Origin: an uncultured bacterium | Lineage (GTDB): Bacteria; Bacteroidota; Bacteroidia; Bacteroidales; Bacteroidaceae | NCBI GenBank assembly: GCA_905215655.1 | Contig: CAJMQT010000120.1 | Location: 1 to 5,632 of the forward strand | Length of the DNA stretch: 5,632 bases | Reading direction: 5' to 3' | Part shown: positions 1 to 5,478 of the stretch, one piece after another | Position numbering within the stretch: position 1 is the stretch's first letter | Layout: the number at the start of each line of letters is the position of its first letter | The notes under the pieces: model-generated | What the model was told of the DNA's origin: nothing | The model's database searches: none | What the model saw: the letters and a program-made list of their open reading frames with translations, nothing else | Program-made: the position numbers and the translations under genes

Positions 1-10
1 AACAGTGATC

Positions 11-187
11 TTTTAAAAGAAAGGAAGTTATCGGGAGTAAACGGAAGTTATGCGGCTCACGCCGCAGGGAGTTAACGGACAATACCTGCGAGGCTTTTTA
101 ACGACAATACCAACAAGGCATTTGTCCGTTAACTCCCTGCGGCGTGAGCCGCATAACTCCCGTTAACTCCCATTAACTCCCTTAAAA
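11..187. repeat. Long palindromic intergenic element, copy 1
   Basis: Two 60-base arms, 23-82 and 122-181, are reverse complements with 5 mismatches. The inner 37 bases (46-82) pair perfectly. A 39-base central region separates the arms. Each arm contains a second small hairpin, GCGGC-TCAC-GCCGC at 52-65 on the left. The outer part of each arm is built of 10-bp units: 23-32, 33-42 and 43-52 on the left, and three CTCCC-ending units over 152-181 on the right. The central region has an imperfect direct repeat of ACAATACC..AGGC (79-96 and 104-121). No open frame of plausible coding character and no transposase are present. A second copy lies at about 759-936. It could be a MITE-like or REP-like dispersed element, or a structured 5' leader; the sequence alone does not decide this. 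Confidence 0.85.
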
Positions 188-209
188 GAACAACAAACAA
201 CCAAACAAC

Positions 210-764
210 ATGGAAGAAAACATAAAGCAGATAGGTGAGCGGATAAAGGGACTTCGCGACGTGCTCGACATTCCCGCACAGGATATTGCGGAGCTTTGCG
301 AGTTGCCGCTCGAAACGTACATGAAGATGGAAGAGGGCGAAGGAGAGCTCTCCGTCAGTAGTCTTCAAAAGATTTCAAGGCGTTACGGCATCGCCCTCGA
401 CGTCCTGCTGTTCGGCGAAGAGCCGCACATGGGTTCATATTTCCTTACCCGCAAAGGGCAGGGAATGAAGGTGGAACGCCGCAAAGAGTACTCTTATCAG
501 AGCCTGGCGAGCGGTTTCCGCGGTCGCACGGCAGACCCCTTCATGGTTCATGTCGAGCCGAAGACCGGCGCGACAATCACCGAAAAGAACACACATCAGG
601 GTCAGGAGTTCAATATGGTGACCAAAGGCAGCATGGAAATCATCGTCGGAAAAAAGACATTCACCCTCAACGAGGGCGACAGTATCTACTTCGACGCCAC
701 GCAGCCGCACGGCATGCGCGCCCTCAACGACCAGCCCGTAGACTTCTTGGCGATAATATTTTAA
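210..764 (+). CDS. XRE-family HTH regulator with C-terminal cupin domain
   Basis: This 184-residue cytoplasmic protein has an N-terminal helix-turn-helix of the XRE/Cro type (about residues 5-70) and a C-terminal cupin_2 barrel (about 105-183). The HTH shows the family pattern of a QDIAEL helix, a turn, and a recognition helix around ETYMKMEEGEGELS, followed by a LQKISRRYGIALDVLL helix. In the cupin, H129 and E133 (motif 1) and H167 in QPHGM (motif 2) are the likely metal or ligand contacts. The first histidine of the usual HxH pair is N127, so metal binding may differ from the canonical triad plus one. Such proteins usually bind DNA through the HTH and a small effector in the cupin. The ATG at 210 follows an A/C-rich leader without Shine-Dalgarno, as is common in Bacteroidetes, and gives a full HTH. 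The neighbouring acyl-CoA synthetase is a plausible target. The effector is unknown. Confidence 0.9.
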   Translation: MEENIKQIGERIKGLRDVLDIPAQDIAELCELPLETYMKMEEGEGELSVSSLQKISRRYGIALDVLLFGEEPHMGSYFLTRKGQGMKVERRKEYSYQSLASGFRGRTADPFMVHVEPKTGATITEKNTHQGQEFNMVTKGSMEIIVGKKTFTLNEGDSIYFDATQPHGMRALNDQPVDFLAIIF

Positions 765-936
765 AGAAAGGAAGTTAACGGGAGTAAACGGAAGTTATGC
801 GGCTTGCGCCGCAGGGAGTTAACGGACAAATGCTTACAAGGCATATTAACGAATAATATCAACAAGTCATTTGTCCGTTAACTCCCTGCTAACTCCTTGT
901 TCGCAGCACAATAACTCCCGTTAACTCCCTTAAAAA
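759..936. repeat. Long palindromic intergenic element, copy 2
   Basis: The left arm 770-829 matches copy 1 (23-82) at 57 of 60 bases in direct orientation. The differences are one base at 778 and two in the loop of the small hairpin (TCAC becomes TTGC, the GCGGC/GCCGC stem unchanged). The central region 830-868 is recognisably homologous to copy 1, including the TTAACGA.AATA.CAACAAG.CAT stretch. In the right arm (about 868-930) the inner part (TTTGTCCGTTAACTCCCTGC) and the outer CTCCC units are conserved. The middle, about 890-910, has diverged and no longer pairs with the left hairpin. The TTTTAAAGAAAG edge conserved between the copies overlaps the stop codon of the upstream regulator gene. 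The right end lies 24 bp before the next ATG. Confidence 0.85.
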
Positions 937-954
937 AACAAATAGGAAAAAACA

Positions 955-2613
955 ATGGTAGAAAGATTTTTGAGGCAGACCACGTTCACGTCTGTCGACG
1001 ATTATAAGGAAAACCTGCACTTCACGGTGCCTGAAAACTTCAATTTCGCTTACGACGTGATGGACGTATGGGCGGAAGAAAAGCCCGACAAAGTGGCTCT
1101 CTTATGGACTGACGACGAGGGACATTGCGTCCGTTACACATTCAAAGACCTTAAAGAGCAGAGTGACAGGACGGCGTCTTACTTCTCGTCGCTGGGCATC
1201 GGGCGTGGCGACATGGTGATGCTGATACTTAAACGCAAAGCCGAGTTCTGGCTTTCGATGCTCGCCCTGCACAAGCTCGGCGCCGTTGCGATACCCGCCA
1301 CCCACATGCTTACCACCCACGACATAGTTTACCGCAACAATAGGGCTGGCATAAAAGCCATCGTCTGCGTGGGAGAAGACTACGTGCTGACGCAGGTCGG
1401 AGCGTCGAAAAAGGACAGTCCGACGCTCAAGACGCTGATAAGCATCGGTCCGTCGGTGCCCGACGGCTTTCACGACTGGCACAAAGAGTGGCTCGACGCG
1501 CCCGCCTTCGTGCGCCCGGAGCATGCCAACAACAACTCCGACACAATGCTTATCTACTTCACCAGCGGAACAAGCGGAGAGCCGAAGATGGTCGCCCACG
1601 ACTATCTTTACGCCCTCGGTCACCTCACGACGGGCGTCTTCTGGCACAATCTGTCCGAAGACAGCATTCATCTTACCGTCGCCGACACCGGCTGGGGCAA
1701 GGCTGTGTGGGGCAAACTTTACGGACAATGGTTCGCGGGGGCGACGGTCTTCGTCTTCGACCATAAGAAATTCTCGGCTGACAGCATGCTCCGAAAGATT
1801 GAGGAATACCACATAACGTCGTTCTGCGCGCCGCCTACGGTATATCGGTTTATGATACATGAGGACTTCTCGAAATACGACCTGTCCTCCCTCCGGTACT
1901 GTTGCACGGCGGGAGAGGCGCTCAACCCCGCCGTCTACGACCGCTTCTTCGAACTTACCGGCATACGACTTATGGAAGGATTCGGGCAGACCGAGACGAC
2001 AATGACCCTCGGAACGATGCCTTGGATGCAGCCCAAGCCCGGCTCGATGGGCATGCCCAACCCGCAATACAACATTGATCTTGTGCGCCCGGACGGTACC
2101 TCTTGTGAGGACGGAGAGAAGGGCGAGATTGTCATTAGGGTGGGAGACGACAAGCCGTTGGGACTCTTCAAGGAGTATTATCGCGACCCGGAGCTGACCC
2201 GTCAGGCATGGCATGACGGCATTTATCACACCGGCGACGTGGCCTGGCGCGACGAAGACGGATATTATTGGTTCGTGGGGCGCATCGACGACGTCATCAA
2301 GAGCAGCGGTTATCGCATCGGACCGTTCGAGGTGGAGAGTGCTCTGATGACTCATCCCGCCGTCGTTGAATGCGCCATAACAGGCGTTCCGGACGACATC
2401 CGTGGCATGGTGGTGAAGGCAACGGTGGTGCTCGGCAAGGCATGGAAGGACAAGGCAGGTGATGAACTGGTGAAAGAATTGCAAGATCACGTCAAGCATG
2501 AGACGGCACCTTACAAGTATCCGCGCATCATCGAGTTCGTGGATGAACTGCCGAAGACCATCAGCGGCAAGATAAGACGCGTCGAAATACGAAACAACGA
2601 CAGCAAGAAATAA
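955..2613 (+). CDS. AMP-forming acyl-CoA synthetase (acetyl/medium-chain acyl-CoA synthetase-like)
   Basis: This 552-residue ANL-superfamily enzyme activates a carboxylic acid with ATP to an acyl-adenylate and then transfers it to CoA in the cytoplasm. The core motifs are intact: the P-loop TSGTSGEPK at 203-211, TAGEALNP at 318-325, GFGQTET at 342-348, YHTGD at 424-428, the hinge region GRIDDVIKSSGYRIG at 442-456, and the C-terminal KTISGKIRR with the catalytic lysine K539. The DTGWGKAVWGKLYGQW segment (244-259) resembles the acid pocket region of the ACS/ACSM branch (COG0365 type), not long-chain FadD. The length is shorter than classic Acs (about 650 residues) and close to medium-chain ACSM-like enzymes. 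The substrate cannot be read from the sequence; short or branched fatty acids or an aromatic acid are possible. The start at 955 is followed by sequence typical of the family N-terminus. The gene lies 190 bp behind the XRE-cupin regulator, separated by repeat copy 2. Confidence 0.92.
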   Translation: MVERFLRQTTFTSVDDYKENLHFTVPENFNFAYDVMDVWAEEKPDKVALLWTDDEGHCVRYTFKDLKEQSDRTASYFSSLGIGRGDMVMLILKRKAEFWLSMLALHKLGAVAIPATHMLTTHDIVYRNNRAGIKAIVCVGEDYVLTQVGASKKDSPTLKTLISIGPSVPDGFHDWHKEWLDAPAFVRPEHANNNSDTMLIYFTSGTSGEPKMVAHDYLYALGHLTTGVFWHNLSEDSIHLTVADTGWGKAVWGKLYGQWFAGATVFVFDHKKFSADSMLRKIEEYHITSFCAPPTVYRFMIHEDFSKYDLSSLRYCCTAGEALNPAVYDRFFELTGIRLMEGFGQTETTMTLGTMPWMQPKPGSMGMPNPQYNIDLVRPDGTSCEDGEKGEIVIRVGDDKPLGLFKEYYRDPELTRQAWHDGIYHTGDVAWRDEDGYYWFVGRIDDVIKSSGYRIGPFEVESALMTHPAVVECAITGVPDDIRGMVVKATVVLGKAWKDKAGDELVKELQDHVKHETAPYKYPRIIEFVDELPKTISGKIRRVEIRNNDSKK

Positions 2614-2674
2614 ACATGGTTTGTTTGTGTTATAGGTTAAAATCGTCCCGATCGTCTCATTAAATAATAATATA

Positions 2675-3748
2675 ATGTCACGAAGAATAGTAATTAAAGT
2701 AGGCAGCAACGTACTGACCCGTGCTGACGGAAAGCTCGATATAACGCGCATGTCGGCGCTTGTCGACCAAGTGGCGTGGCTCCGCAGCCGTGGCGTCGAG
2801 GTCATCTTGGTGTCCAGCGGAGCCGTGGCATGCGGACGGGGAGAGGTCAGCGTGGGGCGCAAACTCGACAGCGTGGAGCAGCGTCAGCTGTATTCCGCTC
2901 TCGGACAGGCAAAGCTCATCAACCTTTACTACGACCTTTTCCGCGAATATAAGATACCCGTCGGACAGGTGCTGACGATGAAAGAAAACTTCGCCTCGCG
3001 CCGTCAGTATCTCAATCAGCGTGCCTGCATGAACGTGATGATTGCCAACGGCGTCATCCCGATAGTCAATGAAAACGACACAGTGAGCGTTACCGAACTG
3101 ATGTTCACCGACAACGACGAGCTGTCAGGACTCATCGCGTCGATGCTCGGAGCGCAAACGCTGATTATCCTGAGCAACATCGACGGCATATACGACGGTT
3201 CACCGAGCGACCCCGCGTCGTCGGTCATCGCCCGGGTGGAGCCGGATCTTGACCTCTCGGAGTACATCCGGACGGAGAAGAGCGGCTTCGGTCGCGGCGG
3301 AATGATTACCAAATGCGGCATAGCACGCAAGGTGGCGGACGAGGGAATACGTGTCATCATAGCCAACGGAAAGCGCGACGACATACTGAAAGACCTCACC
3401 GAACGCCCCGAAGAGACTCCTCACACCGAGTTCGTGCCTGCCGTTCAGCCCGTGTCGGGCGTCAAAAAATGGATCGCCCATAGTGAAAGTTTCGCCAAAG
3501 GGACGGTCACCGTCAACCCGAAAGCCGCCGACATGCTGCGCGGCAACAAAGCCGTCAGTCTGCTGTTCGTGGGCGTCACGGCGGTGGAAGGCGACTTTGA
3601 GGAGGGCGATATAATAAGCATCAACGACGCACGGGGCGTGAAAATCGCCGTGGGACGTGCCGGATGTTCCGCCGACGAGGCGCGGAAGAACATCGGGAAG
3701 CATGACATCAAGCCCCTCGTTCATTACGATTACATGTATATGGAGTAG
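2675..3748 (+). CDS. proB: Glutamate 5-kinase (proline biosynthesis, step 1)
   Basis: This 357-residue cytoplasmic kinase phosphorylates glutamate with ATP to gamma-glutamyl phosphate, the committed step of proline synthesis. The amino-acid-kinase domain (about 1-255) shows IVIKVGSN with K8, VSSGAVACGR (47-55), ALGQ (75-78), the glutamate-binding NENDTVS (132-138), FTDNDELSG (144-152), and the GFGRGGMITK nucleotide loop (204-213). A C-terminal PUA domain covers about 275-350. The total is about ten residues shorter than E. coli ProB (367), with no missing motif. The ATG at 2675 lies immediately before the conserved IVIKVGSN strand and follows an AT-rich leader, so the start is secure. In other bacteria proline inhibits this enzyme. 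proA follows 128 bp downstream on the same strand. The TAG stop sits inside the first of three GTAGTTAAAG repeats. Confidence 0.97.
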   Translation: MSRRIVIKVGSNVLTRADGKLDITRMSALVDQVAWLRSRGVEVILVSSGAVACGRGEVSVGRKLDSVEQRQLYSALGQAKLINLYYDLFREYKIPVGQVLTMKENFASRRQYLNQRACMNVMIANGVIPIVNENDTVSVTELMFTDNDELSGLIASMLGAQTLIILSNIDGIYDGSPSDPASSVIARVEPDLDLSEYIRTEKSGFGRGGMITKCGIARKVADEGIRVIIANGKRDDILKDLTERPEETPHTEFVPAVQPVSGVKKWIAHSESFAKGTVTVNPKAADMLRGNKAVSLLFVGVTAVEGDFEEGDIISINDARGVKIAVGRAGCSADEARKNIGKHDIKPLVHYDYMYME

Positions 3749-3781
3749 TTAAAGGAGATAGAGTAGTTAAAGTAGTTAAAG
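3745..3781. repeat. Three copies of GTAGTTAAAG after proB
   Basis: GTAGTTAAAG occurs exactly at 3745-3754, 3763-3772 and 3772-3781, the last two sharing one base. The first copy contains the proB stop codon. It is a short simple repeat of unknown role. It resembles the AGTTAA core of the larger palindromic elements, but the similarity is too short to claim common origin. Confidence 0.7.
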
Positions 3782-3834
3782 TCAAATGTTTTGTTTTTGA
3801 AGATTTGAAGTACGGAAATTCAGGAGTACAGACA

Positions 3835-3852
3835 AATGAATTTTGACTCATA
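3835..3852. promoter_or_regulatory. Possible ARG-box-like operator before proA
   Basis: AATGAATTTTGACTCATA is an imperfect palindrome (ATGAAT-TTTG-ACTCAT, 5 of 6 pairs). It agrees with the E. coli-type ARG box WNTGAATWWWWATTCANW at 16 of 18 positions. It ends 24 bp before the proA start. ArgR sites are typical in front of arginine-related genes, and argF' lies downstream, so ArgR control is plausible. A single imperfect site in AT-rich DNA can occur by chance, and whether this organism encodes ArgR is not visible. Confidence 0.3.
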
Positions 3853-3876
3853 TGCTTGATAAAAATTAAATAAGAG

Positions 3877-5124
3877 ATGGAACTCAAAGATATATTTAAT
3901 AAGGTAAAAGCGGCTGGCGGAGAGCTTGCCTTGCTCGCCGACGACGTCAAGAACAAAGTGTTGAACGATGTTGCAGACGCCATTCTGACGCATAAGGAAG
4001 AACTGTTGGCGGCAAACGCCGTGGATTTGAGCCGCATGGAGGAGACCAATCCGCTGTATGACAGGCTGAAACTGACGGACAAACGCCTCGCCGACATAGC
4101 CTCCGACATGCGCCACGTGGCACAGTTGCCGTCGCCGTTGGGGCGTGTTCTGCGCGAGACGACCCTCGAAAACGGGCTGCGTCTGCGACGTGTCAGCGTG
4201 CCGTTTGGCGTCATCGGCGTCATATACGAGGCTCGTCCCAACGTCAGTTTCGACGTCTTCTCGCTCAGCTTCAAGTCGGGCAACGCCTGTCTGCTTAAAG
4301 GCGGCAGCGACGCCGACAGCTCCAACCGTGCGATAATCCATCTGATACACGACGTCTTGCGGCAAAACAACATCAATGAGAACGTCGTCGAGCTGCTGCC
4401 GGCAACGCATGAGGCGACGGGAGCGCTCCTCTCGGCGACGGGTTACGTCGATTTGTGCATCCCGAGGGGCGGAAAAAGACTCATAGAGTTTGTCCGTGAC
4501 ACGGCGAAAGTGCCCGTAATAGAGACCGGTGCGGGCGTTGTCAACACCTATTTCGACGAGTTTGGCGACGCGGAGATGGGCGCACGCATCATCAACAACG
4601 CCAAGACGCGCCGCGTAAGCGTATGTAACGCCCTCGACTGCCTCGTCGTTCACTCTTCGAGGACTGCCGACCTGCCCGCGCTCTGCCAGCCGTTGAGCCA
4701 AAGCAACGTCGTGATTTACGCCGACGATGAGGCTTTCGAGGCGCTGAAAGACAGCTATCCGCAGTCGCTCCTGCGGCATTCCACGCCCGAAAGTTACGGC
4801 ACCGAATACATGGATTACGCCATGTCGATAAAGACCGTGCCGACTATCGATGCCGCGTTGGAGCATATCCGTCGCTACGGCTCCGGTCACAGCGAGTGCA
4901 TCATAACGCAGAATGCGACCCGTGCCGCAATGTTTCAGGCGCGCGTCGACGCCGCCTGCGTATATTGGAATGCCCCGACGAGCTTCACCGACGGCGCCCA
5001 GTTCGGTCTGGGAGCCGAGATCGGCATCAGCACACAAAAGCTCGGACCACGCGGACCGATGGGACTTGAAGAGATGACAACCTACAAATGGCTCATCGAA
5101 GGCGAAGGACAGGTGAGGGCTTGA
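3877..5124 (+). CDS. proA: Gamma-glutamyl phosphate reductase (proline biosynthesis, step 2)
   Basis: This 415-residue cytoplasmic NADPH-dependent enzyme of the aldehyde dehydrogenase superfamily reduces gamma-glutamyl phosphate to glutamate 5-semialdehyde, which cyclises to pyrroline-5-carboxylate. Family hallmarks are FGVIGVIYEARPNV (110-123), the LKGGSDADSSNRA cofactor region (about 143-155), IPRGGKRLIEFV (195-206), VCNALDCLVV with catalytic C250, GSGHSEC (335-341) and the C-terminal FGLGAEIGISTQKLGPRGPMGLEEMTTYKW block. The length equals the family norm (E. coli 417). The ATG at 3877 begins a normal N-terminal helix (MELKDIFNKVKAAGGELA). The gene ends in TGA followed directly by TAA. It is probably co-regulated with proB upstream, whose product is its substrate and which in other bacteria acts in a complex with it. 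The 128-bp spacer leaves room for a separate promoter. Confidence 0.97.
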   Translation: MELKDIFNKVKAAGGELALLADDVKNKVLNDVADAILTHKEELLAANAVDLSRMEETNPLYDRLKLTDKRLADIASDMRHVAQLPSPLGRVLRETTLENGLRLRRVSVPFGVIGVIYEARPNVSFDVFSLSFKSGNACLLKGGSDADSSNRAIIHLIHDVLRQNNINENVVELLPATHEATGALLSATGYVDLCIPRGGKRLIEFVRDTAKVPVIETGAGVVNTYFDEFGDAEMGARIINNAKTRRVSVCNALDCLVVHSSRTADLPALCQPLSQSNVVIYADDEAFEALKDSYPQSLLRHSTPESYGTEYMDYAMSIKTVPTIDAALEHIRRYGSGHSECIITQNATRAAMFQARVDAACVYWNAPTSFTDGAQFGLGAEIGISTQKLGPRGPMGLEEMTTYKWLIEGEGQVRA

Positions 5125-5136
5125 TAAATTCTTTTT

Positions 5137-5217
5137 AATTAAGAATTAAGAGTTAAGAATTAAGAAAATATGAGATTGAAAATTAAGAATTAAGAGTTAA
5201 GAATTAAGAAAATATGA
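5137..5217. repeat. Perfect 37-bp direct repeat (two copies, 44-bp period)
   Basis: Positions 5137-5173 and 5181-5217 are identical over 37 bases, separated by 7 bases. Each copy is internally repetitive (AATTAAGAATTAAGAGTTAAG...) and ends in AAAATATGA. The repeat starts 13 bp after the proA stop. The perfect identity suggests recent duplication or ongoing slippage. Confidence 0.9.
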
Positions 5218-5292
5218 AATGAGAAATAAAGAAAACAGCTCTCAATCAGCAAAATGTATTTTTCTTAATTCTTAATTCATACCTCTTAATTT
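5197..5292. repeat. AT-rich inverted repeat downstream of proA, possible transcript end
   Basis: The second half of the 37-bp repeat, 5197-5212 (TTAAGAATTAAGAAAA), is perfectly complementary to 5260-5275, leaving a 47-base loop. The opposite-strand pattern continues to about 5292 as CTTAATTCTTAATTC...CTCTTAATTT. An RNA could form a long A-U stem here. It might act as a bidirectional transcript end or 3' stabiliser, but it lacks the GC-rich stem of a standard intrinsic terminator. Confidence 0.6.
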
Positions 5293-5325
5293 CCCAAAGA
5301 CCGTAGTTACGATTTTAAACGATAA

Positions 5326-5399
5326 CCTTTTACCTCGCAAAAGACCGCCTTTTGCAATGCAAAAGCTTACCTTTTACACGCCAAAAGCTTGCCTTTTGG
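5326..5399. repeat. 22-bp-period tandem array of self-complementary units
   Basis: CCTTTT starts at 5326, 5348, 5370 and 5392, exactly 22 bp apart. The first three units run CCTTTT-N(7-8)-(C)AAAAG (5326-5343, 5348-5365, 5370-5387) followed by a 4-base linker. The fourth is truncated after CCTTTTGG. Each unit can fold on itself (CTTTTGC/GCAAAAG at 5349-5355/5359-5365) or pair with its neighbour (5337-5343 with 5349-5355; CCAAAAG 5381-5387 with CTTTTGG 5393-5399). These alternative folds are mutually exclusive. The array lies about 80 bp before argF'. Confidence 0.8.
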
Positions 5400-5420
5400 A
5401 AAACGGCATCTTGCCGGTGA

Positions 5421-5470
5421 AAACTGTAAGGAAAACATATTGGAAAAGTAATAAACTGTAACAAAAACAT
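5421..5470. promoter_or_regulatory. 18-bp direct repeat pair before argF', candidate regulatory site
   Basis: AAACTGTAAGGAAAACAT (5421-5438) and AAACTGTAACAAAAACAT (5453-5470) match at 16 of 18 bases and start 32 bp apart, about three helical turns. The second copy ends 8 bp before the argF' ATG. Tandem sites on one DNA face are typical of regulator operators. A sequence-level duplication of the leader without regulatory role is the alternative. Confidence 0.4.
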
Positions 5471-5478
5471 AAAATTAC

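Larger units (their letters stand above)
5125..5478. other. 354-bp non-coding region between proA and argF'
   Basis: No plausible gene is seen here; a minus-strand open frame over 5374-5574 runs into argF' and has no family features. From left to right the region holds a 37-bp direct repeat pair, an inverted partner of it, a 22-bp tandem array, a small CGGCA-TCT-TGCCG hairpin (5404-5416), and an 18-bp direct repeat pair ending 8 bp before the argF' ATG. I found no clean TTTG/TAnnTTTG Bacteroidetes promoter and no classic GC-stem plus T-run terminator. Confidence 0.75.

Noticed and set aside
129..368. 79-codon minus-strand open frame from the regulator into repeat copy 1
   Set aside because: It overlaps the start of the XRE-cupin gene and its C-terminal part is just the palindromic arm translated. 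No support for a gene.
11..936. Composite transposon formed by the two palindromic copies around the regulator gene
   Set aside because: There is no transposase, no convincing target-site duplication, and the enclosed gene is a normal chromosomal regulator type. Two copies alone do not show joint mobility.
2614..2674. Bacteroidetes promoter (TTTG ... TAnnTTTG) before proB
   Set aside because: TTTG occurs at 2620-2623, but the nearest -7-like sequence is only about 9 bp away instead of about 19-21, so the pair does not fit.
1102..2862. 586-codon minus-strand open frame
   Set aside because: It is antisense to the acyl-CoA synthetase and runs into proB. The translation is rich in R, H and V with no recognisable domain, whereas the + strand frame has every ANL motif. 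It is a codon-bias shadow.
3820..5037. 405-codon minus-strand open frame opposite proA
   Set aside because: It mirrors proA codon usage and has no domain features. ProA motifs on the + strand are complete.
5326..5399. Possible CRISPR array
   Set aside because: The units are only 22 bp with 4-base linkers, no spacers of 25-40 bp and no cas genes. It is a plain tandem repeat.
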